Shown in pieces: positions 32,888-43,649 of a stretch of 64,000 nucleotides of DNA. The notes under the pieces were generated by a model. That model was not told where the DNA came from and made no database searches. It saw nothing but the letters and a program-made list of their open reading frames with translations. Positions within the stretch are counted from its first letter, which is position 1, and the number at the start of each line of letters is the position of its first letter. The position numbers and the translations under genes were made by a program. Source of the DNA: Agrocybe praecox (lineage: Eukaryota; Basidiomycota; Agaricomycetes; Agaricales; Agrocybaceae); NCBI GenBank assembly GCA_964017145.1, contig OZ024851.1, forward strand, positions 1,240,001 through 1,304,000, given 5' to 3'.

Positions 32888-33669
32888 TCTTCTTTTGGGA
32901 CAAGCGACGCCAATGGAAGTGCTGCTGGATTATCGAATACTCCAACATCAAACCGATCTCTTTTAAAGAGATGTTCAACAGCCGTAACAACTTCAGTGAA
33001 TGGATATGGAGACGTTGGATCAAGATTACGATTGAGAAGGAGCATCTTGGATTCGACCATTGGATGTAAAGATGTATTGATTCCTAGCCAGAAATATTGA
33101 TTGAATTCGTTCTGGGATATCTTGGATTGATTGAGAAGCCATCCTGCAATTCGAAGATATTGTCGTTGGTATGTCTTGAATTCATCGAGTGTACGAAGAG
33201 GCTCATTGGATTGTTGGTGTGCATAAGCATGAAGTGATGCAAGCGTAAATTTCTGAGACGCACGATCAGCGTCAAAAAGCTTGAGCATATTTGTTCGAAG
33301 TGCTGTCCAGTCGCGTTGATAGTATTCTTGCATTCCTTCAACGATTTCTTTGGTAGGGCGATTGCAATAGGCGTGCATAAACTTGGTCTTTTCAGCATCA
33401 GTGGTGACATTAAAATGCGTGAAAAGATATTCGCAATGGTCAAGGAAGGTTTCGACTTCAGACCAATGACCGGTAAACTTGGGGGCTGATGCAGTTCCTG
33501 GGATTGGCATTTCTGCAGAACTACGTTGAACTGTGGTTATAGTTGCCATTGTAGGCGCTTGAATAGGAACTTGAGGATTGGATGTCTGAGGCTGAGCTGT
33601 AGGTGCAGGTACAGTTGCAGATGCAGCTGCTGGGGGATTGATAGGCGGTGCGGTGGGATTGTTTGGCAT
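32888..33669 (-). pseudogene. gag: gypsy A Gag N-terminal part (capsid)
   Basis: Starts MPNNPTAPPINPPAAASATV, a Pro/Ala-rich leader, then a capsid domain: MPIPGTASAPKFTGHWSEVE, FLDHCEYLFTHFNVTTDAEK, ..LRTLDEFKTYQRQYLRIAG and EHLFKRDRFD. The frame is open until the copia insertion at 32887 and continues at 28061 (..PKEEK, then EDLFQLEDLKKAIG). Start chosen as the first ATG after the primer site on this strand, about 118 nt from the LTR. Confidence 0.85.
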
Positions 33670-33774
33670 TGAGAATGATAAGTGTGCAGATAATGGAAAA
33701 TGCGAAGTAGATTATGAAGAGTATGGTTGATGCGATGATTGTTGAATGATAAAAGGAAAGAAGTGTTCCCTTAA

Positions 33775-33785
33775 GGTGGGCTCCA
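33775..33785 (-). other. Primer binding site of gypsy A
   Basis: On the minus strand the LTR end CTTTCA is followed by ACTGGAGCCCACC. TGGAGCCCA is shared with gypsy E (10539) and marks the 5' end of the element. Confidence 0.55.
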
Positions 33786-33787
33786 GT

Positions 33788-35476
33788 TGAAAGACGATTT
33801 TTCTGTCGGTGATTTATGCTTTGACAATCACACAAAACACAACCAACAACAAAATCCAGAGAAAGAGTGGGCTAGACCTAGATAAGACGACTCTCTCCCT
33901 GTGAGTTCGGGGGTGGGAATAAAGTTACTTCGTTCCTAGGAATGGTTTGTTGGTGTAAAGATAGTATAGGTTTAAGGGTTTGTGATGAGCTTTTGTCCTA
34001 GACAAAAGTTTGAGATTGAATAAGAGAGTAGAAATCAAAGTGAACGTATTCCACTTTGAAATCAGAGTAAACGTCGAAAAAGAAGAGAATAATCGAAGCT
34101 TGGAACGTTTTCCGAGCTATAGAATTGACTGCCGAGACTGAGAATTGACTGAACGAATACTGAACTGAAAGATAACTGGTTGAATCGGTACAATTGTCCT
34201 ATGATAGGGGTGTACTTCTTGTCTACTTTACAGGATCTAACTAGCTTTTATACTACAAATCCTGCGAGGCATGAGTAATCGATGACAAGTAAGGTTGAAA
34301 CGAATGACAAAGAATAAGGGGTTAAATGAATAGGCTGACTGAGCGAGTGAGTCAGGAATGACAAAGGAATGGGTTGAAACGATGGAAAAGAAGGAGAAAA
34401 CTGTCTATCGCTTGATGAAATGACTAAGAAATGAATAAGAATGAGTAATAAATAAAAAAGTTGACTAATGCGCAGCAAAGAATGACCAAGCACATCTTCT
34501 TGAATGATAAATCGATCATAGTTGACTTGATGATTAGTGAAATCGACGGATGGAAGGAATCGAGCTATTTCCAGCTGATGGATTGCTATATTTGGCGGAT
34601 GTAATCTTAGCGTAGCCGCGTTGTTGATGTATCAGTTCCCGTGACTCATAGTGACTCGTGATAGGCATGTGACATCGAATCATGTGTTTGGAATGATGGT
34701 TGCACAGCCGCTTGATGGCCTGGGCTTTGCATGATGTCATCGAAGTCTTTTGATGGAATAGATAGGATGCGACAGATTTAGATAAGTGGTGAATATGCTG
34801 TGCCATTGTGTGATGTAAGCGTAGGCATATCTTATCTTCTGCATGATGCTGAGGGACACTTGTGATCGTGGAATAGCAATGCGTGGCCTTGTGAATAATG
34901 CTGGTGCGGAACTTCTGGTTGTTGATACTGCGAAAACTATGATTCCTCGTTCGTAATGCACGATTTCCTCGAGGCGAATGATTTTGGGTGTGTCGTCTGG
35001 CTGAATTCTGTACGTAAAACTGACGATGTCTCCTTCTTGAAAAATGTGATCCTCTGTATAATGTGTCGCTAGCCAATATTCGCAATTTTCGTTTGCATCA
35101 AAAACTCCGGCAATTTGAATAAACGGATATATCAACGCTTTGTTGATTTTTTGAGGCCCAGAAGAATTGACGACATCCTTGGACTGTTGAACAAAGGATT
35201 GAACAGAAAGGGAAGACATTTCTCAGAGTTGAACGTGTAAGATGATGAATGTTGAGAGGAAGGAGTGATTTGTTTTGGATCATGGCGACGGTTTCATGAC
35301 TTTAGCCTAGACTGAATAGATTTCGGAAGAATTGGTGCCTTAATGTTGCGATAGAGTCGTGATGGGAAATTGAAATGGAGAATACAAAAAAGGAAATATT
35401 GAAATTTAAAAATAAATGAATGATCTCTTATGCAATTTCAGGTTCGTTCATGTTCAATCAAATATGACGCATGACA
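33788..35476 (-). repeat. 5' LTR of gypsy A (LTR copy 2)
   Basis: 1689 bp, same ends as copy 1. Differences seen include AAGAATGG versus AGGAATGG and AGATCGTA versus AGATAGTA near 33940-33970, plus one near 34045. This indicates a fairly recent insertion, but older than the copia element inside it. Confidence 0.95.
34737..35219 (-). CDS. LTR-encoded ORF, second copy in gypsy A
   Basis: Protein identical to that at 17720-18202 as far as I can see. Being in the 5' LTR it lies upstream of any transcription start that would produce genomic RNA, whereas the 3' LTR copy would be part of the full-length transcript. See the entry at 17720 for what is visible in the protein. Confidence 0.5.
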   Translation of the reverse strand: MSSLSVQSFVQQSKDVVNSSGPQKINKALIYPFIQIAGVFDANENCEYWLATHYTEDHIFQEGDIVSFTYRIQPDDTPKIIRLEEIVHYERGIIVFAVSTTRSSAPALFTRPRIAIPRSQVSLSIMQKIRYAYAYITQWHSIFTTYLNLSHPIYSIKRLR

Positions 35477-35714
35477 GCGCAATATATCAGAGATGGAGGG
35501 AGGAAGAATTGCTCATGAACAATGAAATGCAATGGACAGTTGCATTCTTTCTACATAAAAGGAATCAATGGAGGGAGGTACAAATGTTACCACATATTTC
35601 AGCGGGACCCGCTGCGTTTGCTTCTTGCCAGTGCGCTCAGTGGCGGGATCTTGCAGTTCGCGCGGACACATTATTTTTGAATCAAAATGATAATTATATT
35701 AGAGTCCCCATGTG
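35477..35714 (+). pseudogene. KDZ transposase, 3' part after gypsy A
   Basis: It continues the gene cut at 16770. It reads YQRWREEELLMNNEMQWTV, HKRNQWREVQM, SAGPAAFASCQCAQWRDLAV and ends at a TGA after NYIRVPM. The pattern W..R...W.......SAG..A.A..QA..WR.LA..A is typical of the C-terminus of KDZ proteins (known family feature). Together with 13737-16770 it shows that gypsy A landed inside one gene. Confidence 0.7.
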
Positions 35715-35831
35715 ACAATGTTGATATAAATATGTTCTTATGTAATAATATATTCTTGTTTGGCCTTCTAACAAAAATAGCTGAACTTATTGATCACACA
35801 TCAACTTTTTCTTCCCCCCCACATTGTCACT

Positions 35832-37629
35832 ATGCCCGGAAAACCCATACCCTCTGACTACGACTTGGCATTTGGCAAAGGTCGCAATGGAAATCCCTTG
35901 TCCACTGTTATACAACATCGCCTCTATATGATGCCTCCCGCTTTACGATGGCCCTCCGCTATATTCTGCCTGAGAAAGACCGGAAAATTTCTGGTTGGAA
36001 GCAACGGCTTCTGCAAAAGGAAATTGTAAGTGGCCAATATCAAATCTTTTTTTTTGGCCCATGTGGCTGATGTATTTATAGGAATATTCTCTTTCTAGTG
36101 TTGGAATCGCAGCGGCACTCGGTTACAAGCTGCACCTTCCCACAATTCTACTTGTGTTGTATTCAACAATAGGGCTCGCAAAACCTTCCCAGCTCCCATT
36201 GGATATTGACGACGACATGGCCGAGTACGTGACCAAGGATTTGCCGCTGAGTCATCCCGCTTCACTTGCGGACAAATATCATAACGCATGGTGGGAAAGC
36301 GACACATGTCCCGCCAACCCGTACATCGCCGCTATGAACAGGGAAAACCGGGATATTTGTATGGACACTCACGAGTTCACATTCATGTCCCACAGCATTC
36401 CAACTCCAACTCCCACTTCATCCTCTGCCGCAAGTGCTTCAGGTCCCGCCCCCCCTTCTGCCGCTTCCCCTCCATTTTCAGCTCCTGTTCTGACGAAATT
36501 TCTTCCTGGCTTGCTTTCCCCCCGACCCAACATCTTGCATGCTGTGCCAAGACCAATTGATCCGTCTTGTGCATTGTGCGATGCAAATCAATCACTGGTG
36601 TGGGATTGCATTGAGGAATTACGGCGGGTATCAACCTTTGCATCAGACTCTATGACAACATTGACCGCCCATGGGTCACTGGCTCAGCAGCGCATGCGTG
36701 CACTTCATACTCTGCAAGATAACCTAATGACAGATCCTGTGGTTCCTGATGCAGAATGGCGAAAATTTTGCGAGGATGCTGTTGCCAGCCGGGAGTCATC
36801 TATCCGAGCAGAAACAGACCCGCTAGTAGAGGCGCTAGCTTCACCTCTCACTCCCCGGTCCACAGTCTCCGACCTGGACAACAAGTGGCTTGAGAAACGC
36901 AGAGGAAAGAGAGGAGGATCGTCTGGATTACCTGGCCGAGCGGGGCCCGGGCAGCTGAAAGAAATTAAGATCCCGCTAACCACAACTCCCGCTGCCCCAT
37001 CTTCAGTCTCCGACCCAGACAGCAAATGGCTTGAAAGACGTCGAGAAATTAAGGTCCCGCCAATCGCAACTCGCGCTGCCCCATCTTCAGTCAATGACCC
37101 AGATAGCAAATGGCTTGAAAAACGTCAAGGAAAGCAATTAGGATCATTGGGAACCGCAACAAAAGGACCATTGGATGGCGCAAGCTCGCACCCTGCCAAT
37201 ACCGCCCTTGATAGCACATGGTTTGGTAGAAAGCGCAAGTTGACATCGTCAGCGCCCACTCGAGAACCATCCCCTGTGGCTCAAACCACATATCCAGCTG
37301 CAGCAGATTCCAACGCTCCACTGGGCACAAGTGCCGACCTTGATGAGAAGTGAATTTCTTTGAAGAGGCGAAAGCAAACAGCCCCCACAGCTGGAGGGAG
37401 CAAAGTCCTCACGCTGGCTATAGGACAAGTATCCGCTCCCACGTCTCAACCTGCTTTTAATGCCGCAGCGGATCCTGGTGACAAATGGGCATCTCGACAT
37501 CGCAAGTCCTCTGCCCCTGAACAGGAGTCCAGAGGGCTGGCTGACATTCAAGGCTCCGCTAGTGCCGCTCCCGTAACACATGCAGATCCAGACAGTAAAT
37601 GGTTGGCAAGGCACATAGTACTACATACA
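35832..37629 (+). pseudogene. Unknown gene with DPDSKWLxRR repeats, truncated by chromovirus C
   Basis: Exon 1 35832-36025 (MPGKPIPSDYDLAFGKGRNG) and exon 2 from 36099 join in phase across an intron of about 73 bp (GTAAG..CTAG), giving FVGIAAALGYKLHLPTILLV, a hydrophobic stretch. A Ser/Pro/Thr-rich segment follows (about 36400-36500), then at least six copies of a motif D[PL]D[SN]KWL.[KR]R in the last 250 residues (near 36875, 37013, 37100, 37210, 37345, 37470 and 37590). A TGA at 37351 replaces the tryptophan of one repeat. The reading frame is cut at 37629 by the LTR. It lies about 120 bp after the KDZ gene end, so it might be a partner ORF of that transposon or a host gene. No family recognised. 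Confidence 0.55.
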
Positions 37630-37683
37630 TGTCAGGGCAACACTAAGATCAGTGTGACAAGGCCACCAACAAAGACAAAGCAA

Positions 37684-37724
<41 letters not shown>

Positions 37725-38100
37725 AGAGAGAGAGACACTCAATGGTTCTAAGAGATCACACCAATGATAGTGGATATCCTAAGAGATTGAAGCTGGGGCT
37801 ACAGCTACCTACATGTCCAGTATATATACCCTACAGCTATTCTAGAATATTCCTCCATGACATCATAGAAAGAAATGATGAGTAAGGCAATGACATCATA
37901 AAGAAAGTAAAAGAATAATGTGGAATGATGTAGAATGAATGAGGCTGTGCTCATGGGAAATCAAAGTGATAAGTATCTAATCAAATGATAATCAAGAGAT
38001 AACCAAAGATATGAAACAGATAAGATATCTACACATCTACAAAAGGGAAAAATGCGAAATATATATAGAAAAATATGGGAAAATATGGGAAACCCTGACA
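37630..38100 (-). repeat. 3' LTR of chromovirus C
   Basis: TGTCAGGGCAACACTAAGATC..GGGAAACCCTGACA, 471 bp. Carries a GA microsatellite at about 37688-37720 that may vary between copies. Confidence 0.95.
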
Positions 38101-38113
38101 TCACCCCCTCTCT
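38101..38113 (-). other. Polypurine tract of chromovirus C
   Basis: In the element sense AGAGAGGGGGTGA, directly before the TGTCAGGG of the 3' LTR. The Pol stop codon TGA is its last three bases. Confidence 0.75.
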
Positions 38114-41100
38114 AAGGCACATTTCCCACAATGTGCACAAATATGACTGAGTTTGGAGGGTTTCAGAGGAGGTGGAGGTTCAGTAAAATTAATTAGAGAA
38201 GAAAATGAGAGTCTATTAAAAGTTAAGGCAGAAATTTTTGTGGGAGCAGCTGGGTGTTTTGCATGGAATTCCTTAATTGATTTAGCTGCTCTCTTCAGAT
38301 TTTCAGCAGGTTCCCAAGTACTTTCTTCATTTGGGTAGTTTTTCCATTTTACCAAGTACTGCAGCTTATTTCTGAATAATCTGCTGTCTTTGATGTACTC
38401 AACTTCCCATTCAGGGTTTTCTCCTTTGATAACTGGTGGAGGTCTGGAAAGGGGCTTCCTACCAACTGGATCAGGATGATGGGGCATGAGCTTGACCACA
38501 TTGAATACAGGATGGATCTTCATGGTAGAAGGCAATTTCAATTCATAGGCATTTGGACCAACAACTTTGGTGATCTTGTATGGTCCATATCTTTTGTCCT
38601 CCAATTTCTTGGAAGGCCTATCAGTCTTCAAGTCCTTGCCATCTAGCCAAACCATGTCTCCAACCTTATACTCAGTAGGTGCACCTCTGTGTCTATCATA
38701 GAATTTGGCCATGTCATCAGCAGCCTTTTTGAGTGCAGACTCTGCTTCTTTCCTGGCCTCTTCCATGTTTTTCACAAAGGTATCTACACTGTCCATCTTG
38801 CTGTCTCTAAGGGGTTCTGTGCCCATTCTGGGATGTCTACCATTATTGAGCATGAAGGGTGTTTGCATAGTGGATGCTTGAACTCTGTTGTTGTAGGAGA
38901 ATTCAGCTAAGGACAACCATTCTACCCAGTCATCTTGTCTATGGTTTATGAAGAGCCTGAGGTGTTGTTCTACTTCTTGATTTACCCTTTCAGTTTGACC
39001 ATCTGTCTGAGGGTGATAGGCTGTAGATGAAGCAGTCTGAATACCTAATAAGGAGTTGAGCTCTTTCATGAACTTGGAGACAAACTGAGGACCTCTATCA
39101 CAGATGATTTTGATAGGTAGACCATGCAGTTTCCAGACATAGTCCCTGTAGAGCTTAGCAGTACCTTCAGATGTGACTTCATCTGTGGTAGGTATGATGT
39201 GGATCATCTTGCTAAGCCTATCTACAACTATCATGATGGCATTGTACCCTTGACACTCAGGTAATCCAGTGATAAAGTCCACAGTAATGGTTTGCCAGAC
39301 ATCAGAAGGAATTTCAGTAGGAGTCAGGAAGCCAACAGGCTTAGCTGGAAATGTCTTTGTCCTGTTACATCTATCACAGCTTCTAGTGTAGGCTGCAATA
39401 TAGTGAGACATTCCTGGCCACCAATAATTTCTAGAGACTAGCTCTATTGTCTTCCATTTTCCTGGATGTCCAGCAATATAGGCATCATGATGTAGTTCCA
39501 CAATTTTCCTTCTAAGATCTTTGTCCTTAGGAACATACACCTTCCCTCTATAGAGAATAAGTCCTTGCTCTTCTGCCCATTCCTGTCCTTCTATCTTCTT
39601 GGTTGAGGATCCCTTCAATTCTTGTACTGCCTTTACAACCTTTTCATCCATGTCCTTTGCTTCTCTGATTTTCTTCAGAAGATCAGTCTCAGGACCAGAC
39701 AAAATGGTGTGCCCCTGTTTGAGAGCTTGGATTTTGAAGTAGGAAGGTTTGAGGAGAACTACATTTTCATTATCATTCTCCCCCTTCTTATGATCTGATC
39801 TTCTTGACAGGGCATCTGGCTTTAGGGATTTTTTACCAGGCCTATGATGAAGAGAGAAGTCAAATCTGGACAAAAACAGAGACCATCTGGCTTGCCTTCT
39901 GCTTAGCTTCTGGGCAGTCATAAAGTACTCTAGATTTTTGTGGTCTGTCCAAATCTCAAAGGTATGTTGAGTCCCTTCAAGATAATGTCTCCATTCATCT
40001 AGTGCCATGATAATAGCCAGCATTTCCTTGTCATGGATCTCATAGTTTCTTTCTACTTCAGAGAGGCTCTTAGACATAAAAGCAACAGGATGCCATTTCC
40101 TATCTGATCCTTCCTGAGATAAGACAGCCCCAGTAGCATAATCAGAGCTATCTGCTTCAACTTTATATGGCTTATTATCATCAGGGAAAATCAAAACAGG
40201 AGAGGATGTGACCTTAAGTTTCAACTGGTCAAAAGCTTCCTGGTGTCTAAGTCCCCATCTCCAAACTGTTCCCTTCTTTGTCAATTCATGAAGTGGCTTG
40301 GCAATGTCTGCAAAATCCTCAATGAACCTTCTATAGAAGTTAACAAATCCCAAGAATGATTGAACATCCTTGACATTTTCAGGTTCAGGCCATTTAAACA
40401 CACCCTCTACCTTGACAGGATCCATTTCAATCTTGCCTTGTGAAATGATAAGTCCAAGATATTCAATCTTTTCCTTTTCAAATTCACATTTTTCTGCTTT
40501 CAGGTAGAGTTTATTCTGTTCAAGGATTTGCAAGACCTTCTTGACTACCTCCCTATGATGTTCCAGAGTCTCAGTGAAGACCAATATGTCATCCATATAG
40601 ACAATGACCACATTGTTATCAATGAGCTCTATAAAGATGTCATTCATCATGGTCTGGAAAGTAGCAGGACTATTGGTTAAGCCAAAGAACATGACCAATG
40701 GTTCAAACAGCCCTCTATTAGTTCTAAAGGCTGCCTTCCATTCATCTCCTTCCTTAATTCTGACATTGTTGAACCCCCATCTGACATCCAGCTTGGTAAA
40801 ATACTTGGCCTTGCTGAGTTTAGTGATTATGTCAGAGATGAGAGGCAAAGGGTAGGAGTTTTTGATGGTCATTTCATTGAGCTTTCTGTAGTCCTGAACT
40901 AGTCTAAGAGAGCCATCCTTCTTCTTGACAAAAAAGACAGGGGATGCCATAGGTGACTTGGAAGGTCTAATTCTGCCAGATTTTAGATTTTCCTCTAGAA
41001 AAGCATCAAGCTCCTTCTGCTCTTTAGGTGAAAGAGGATAAATCTTGGATCTATATGGCTCTGAACTAGGCTTCAGCTCAATAGCATGATCCCAAGGCTT

Positions 41101-41874
41101 TCTATCTGGTAGCCTATCAAAAGATTCCTTTGAGAATACCCCTTTGAATTGGTGATAATGCTTGGGGACAGCTTCTTCAAAAGTTTTCTTTGGGGAATCA
41201 GCTAGTTGATGAGATTCTTCTGCTAATTTTTGAGACACAGAGGAGGTGGCATTTATGTACTGGTTCTGAGGATGTAGACAAGAGATAAAAATTCTATCCT
41301 CAGGCTCAATTTCAGAATCAGGTGACTGATCTACAAGATCTACACCTTCATCATCAAATTGAGGAAGCTGCCTTCTTTGTACTGCAGCTATTCTCTGCCT
41401 CTTCCTCCTGGCTCTAACAACTTCCATATGACAATCAGGTGGACATCTGAGAAATTGAACATCCCCTTTCTGCCAGTCAACATTAGGATTGTGTAGATAA
41501 AGCCAGGTGTGTCCAATAATAGCAGATTTATCTCCTAAGTCACATATAGCAAAGGTGGCCTTTTCTGTATGGTTTTTGTAGATCATAATCAAATCAACTT
41601 CTTCATGAATAGAGCCACTCTTGTTGAGGGTTCCATCTACATTGTAGACAGGAATGGCTCTAGGAAGTTTTCTTGTGTTTAGATTATGATATTTCACAAA
41701 ACCAGTATCCAGAAAAAGACCAGTGGCACCAGAGTCAAGCAAAGCATTCACAGAAAGCCTTTTTCCTGTATCCATTGTCTTTAGTGTAACTGACAGATGG
41801 GTAGAGGTCTTAGGCTTGTGGTTCAGAATGTAGATTCTTTCAGGGGGAGAGGAAGAAGGTGAATCAGAGGGCAT
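38101..41874 (-). CDS. pol: Chromovirus C Pol: PR-RT-RH-IN-chromodomain
   Basis: 1257 codons from the first ATG, no stops. Protease NALLDSGATGLF (D about 47). Reverse transcriptase with FFVKKKDGSLRLVQDYRKLN, FTKLDVRWGFNNVRI and the catalytic IVYMDDILVF (about 427). RNase H around YKVEADSSDYATGAVLSQ. Integrase: HHCC with CDRCNRTK, D in TVDFITGLP (about 865), D in CDRGPQF (927), E in GQTERVNQ (963), a D,D-35-E core. A chromodomain follows at about 1150-1190 (WEVEYIKDSRLF, YLVKWKNYPNEESTWEPAEN), which in chromoviruses targets integration to chromatin. A cysteine pair (HICAHCGKC) ends the protein. The same frame is open upstream to the Gag stop (41947), so translation probably starts at the Gag ATG and reads through. 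Confidence 0.95.
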   Translation of the reverse strand: MPSDSPSSSPPERIYILNHKPKTSTHLSVTLKTMDTGKRLSVNALLDSGATGLFLDTGFVKYHNLNTRKLPRAIPVYNVDGTLNKSGSIHEEVDLIMIYKNHTEKATFAICDLGDKSAIIGHTWLYLHNPNVDWQKGDVQFLRCPPDCHMEVVRARRKRQRIAAVQRRQLPQFDDEGVDLVDQSPDSEIEPEDRIFISCLHPQNQYINATSSVSQKLAEESHQLADSPKKTFEEAVPKHYHQFKGVFSKESFDRLPDRKPWDHAIELKPSSEPYRSKIYPLSPKEQKELDAFLEENLKSGRIRPSKSPMASPVFFVKKKDGSLRLVQDYRKLNEMTIKNSYPLPLISDIITKLSKAKYFTKLDVRWGFNNVRIKEGDEWKAAFRTNRGLFEPLVMFFGLTNSPATFQTMMNDIFIELIDNNVVIVYMDDILVFTETLEHHREVVKKVLQILEQNKLYLKAEKCEFEKEKIEYLGLIISQGKIEMDPVKVEGVFKWPEPENVKDVQSFLGFVNFYRRFIEDFADIAKPLHELTKKGTVWRWGLRHQEAFDQLKLKVTSSPVLIFPDDNKPYKVEADSSDYATGAVLSQEGSDRKWHPVAFMSKSLSEVERNYEIHDKEMLAIIMALDEWRHYLEGTQHTFEIWTDHKNLEYFMTAQKLSRRQARWSLFLSRFDFSLHHRPGKKSLKPDALSRRSDHKKGENDNENVVLLKPSYFKIQALKQGHTILSGPETDLLKKIREAKDMDEKVVKAVQELKGSSTKKIEGQEWAEEQGLILYRGKVYVPKDKDLRRKIVELHHDAYIAGHPGKWKTIELVSRNYWWPGMSHYIAAYTRSCDRCNRTKTFPAKPVGFLTPTEIPSDVWQTITVDFITGLPECQGYNAIMIVVDRLSKMIHIIPTTDEVTSEGTAKLYRDYVWKLHGLPIKIICDRGPQFVSKFMKELNSLLGIQTASSTAYHPQTDGQTERVNQEVEQHLRLFINHRQDDWVEWLSLAEFSYNNRVQASTMQTPFMLNNGRHPRMGTEPLRDSKMDSVDTFVKNMEEARKEAESALKKAADDMAKFYDRHRGAPTEYKVGDMVWLDGKDLKTDRPSKKLEDKRYGPYKITKVVGPNAYELKLPSTMKIHPVFNVVKLMPHHPDPVGRKPLSRPPPVIKGENPEWEVEYIKDSRLFRNKLQYLVKWKNYPNEESTWEPAENLKRAAKSIKEFHAKHPAAPTKISALTFNRLSFSSLINFTEPPPPLKPSKLSHICAHCGKCALERG

Positions 41875-41946
41875 GATTTCTGTATCAGAATTTGAAGAGG
41901 AGGGATTGGTTTTATCACTTTCATCTTCTAATACATTAAATCTATT

Positions 41947-43047
41947 TCATTGGGACATGTCCTTCACCAATGGAGCCTTTAAAAACCCTTCTGATTCATT
42001 CTTGGTTCCTTGTTCTTCTTTGATCAGTTTCCCATAAAAGTCTTTCAGCTCCTCATGGTTCATGGCATTGATGTTCACTGTAGATCTACAGTGCTCTGCC
42101 TTGTGACCAGGTTTTCTGCATTTAAAGCAGATAAAGGGCCTGACTGACTTCCATCCTGAATCTACTTCTATAGGGACCACATCTGATAGCTTTGCCTGAG
42201 ACACTTGACTCCTATGATTACCAGCAAAGGAAGATGAACTGGGGGCAGCAGGCTTGGACTGAGGCTTGTTTGAAGAAGGAGCCTTGGAAAATGGAGAAGA
42301 GAAAGAAGAAGTAGATTTGTTGAATGCTTCCATCTGTCTCCATTGCCTGTCCAGCTTAGTAGCCCAGGAAATCCAGCCATTCAGAGTTTTGGGCATCTCA
42401 GGTACACTGTAGACCTTTTCCCTGAGAGATCTGTTAAGCCCAGTCTGAAACTTCTCAACCAATGCAGCATCATTGTACCCAGTGTCAGCAGCCAATTCCC
42501 TGAAGCTAGCCACATACTCATCAGCAGTTTGGCTTCCCTGCTTGAGGAGATTCATTTTGTGTCTGGCTGTGCTAGCAGGGTCTGGGTCTGCAAAGACTTT
42601 CCTGAATTCATAGACAAAATCATCCCAAAGGCCATCCTTAGGACAATCTTCATCTAGAATTTTGGTCTTCTCAAGTGCCCACTTCCCAGCAATGCCTCCC
42701 TTCATGAAGGAAAGAGCACAAACAACCTTTTGAAAGTCATCTGTGATATTCTTTCCCCAGAAGTATAACTTGAGTTGACTGAGGAAGGCTTCTGCTTTCT
42801 GCATGGAACCATCAAAGGTTTCAGGAGGAGAGATTTTAGCAGAAGAGGAAGTGACAGCATGAGATGAAGGAACAGAGTAAACCTCTCTAGCAGCAGAGAA
42901 GAAAGGTGATTGAGTGGTGGGTGGTGTGATAGACTGTTGCTGCTGCTGTTTCAAGAGATTTAACTCCTGGGTAAGGAGAGTAATCTGGTGTAAGAGTTGC
43001 TCCACAGTGGTAGGAGGAGTGGTGGTAGGTTGTGGTGTGGTGTCCAT
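41947..43047 (-). CDS. gag: Chromovirus C Gag
   Basis: 366 codons. A Thr/Pro/Gln-rich start (MDTTPQPTTTPPTTVEQLLH), then a capsid domain (ISPPETFDGSMQKAEAFLSQ, FVYEFRKVFADPDPASTARH, LKQGSQTADEYVASFRELAA, KFQTGLNRSLREKVYSV), a Ser/Lys-rich linker, and a zinc knuckle CFKCRKPGHKAEHC (about 305). It ends VKDMSQ then TGA at 41947-41949. The next 24 codons (NRFNVLEDESDK..) are open in the same frame to the first Pol ATG. Spacing from the LTR to the ATG is about 500 nt. Confidence 0.93.
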   Translation of the reverse strand: MDTTPQPTTTPPTTVEQLLHQITLLTQELNLLKQQQQQSITPPTTQSPFFSAAREVYSVPSSHAVTSSSAKISPPETFDGSMQKAEAFLSQLKLYFWGKNITDDFQKVVCALSFMKGGIAGKWALEKTKILDEDCPKDGLWDDFVYEFRKVFADPDPASTARHKMNLLKQGSQTADEYVASFRELAADTGYNDAALVEKFQTGLNRSLREKVYSVPEMPKTLNGWISWATKLDRQWRQMEAFNKSTSSFSSPFSKAPSSNKPQSKPAAPSSSSFAGNHRSQVSQAKLSDVVPIEVDSGWKSVRPFICFKCRKPGHKAEHCRSTVNINAMNHEELKDFYGKLIKEEQGTKNESEGFLKAPLVKDMSQ

Positions 43048-43554
43048 AGTAGAGGCTCTCTGATGTGTGTGTGGGAGAAGCTATCTACAAAAAGTGCCCT
43101 TGAGACTATACTAGGTAACTAAAAAAAAACTATATACTGGATACCCAGTTGTCACCCCAGGCACAGTGGGTCTAAACCTAGGATCACAGGGCTGACTACC
43201 TGGTATTTTCCTAGACCACCAAAGACAGAAACAGTTGGCCTGAATCTGCCCCAACAGTTGGTATCCCTATCTACAAGTTCACACACAACACACAGCAGAG
43301 AGTGAGGAGTCCAGTAGAAAGAGAGGTGTCTTGAGGAGATGTTGAAATTGGGGAGAGAGAAATGATATAGAATATTGGGAAGATATTGGAGGTTGAAGAG
43401 TTGGTGATGATGATGAAAATGATATATGTGGTGAGAGGATGTGAGGGGAAATGGTGGAAAGAGGGATGAATGGATTGGTGTAGATAAATGTAGGTTGGTG
43501 TAGGTAAGGGTGAGATAGTGATTGGTGGAGTTGTCTGGGATAGCTTCAATCTTC

Positions 43555-43612
43555 TGTCAGGGCAACACTAAGATCAGTGTGACAAGGCCACCAACAAAGA
43601 CAAAGCAAGAGG

Positions 43613-43649
<37 letters not shown>

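Larger units (their letters stand above)
16771..35476 (-). mobile_element. Large Ty3/gypsy element A with nested insertions
   Basis: The two LTRs (16771-18459, 33788-35476) are 1689 bp each, with only a few differences seen. Inside, in element order on the minus strand: primer site, Gag, protease, X region, pol. A copia element (28067-32882) and a hAT-like element (24401-25716) are inserted. Without them the element is about 12.6 kb, large for the family. It splits a KDZ gene. The flanks CGCGT and GCGCA do not form an exact target duplication. Confidence 0.93.

Noticed and set aside
16766..35481. Target duplication for gypsy A
   Set aside because: Flanks CGCGT and GCGCA share only partial sequence. 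I do not claim a duplication.
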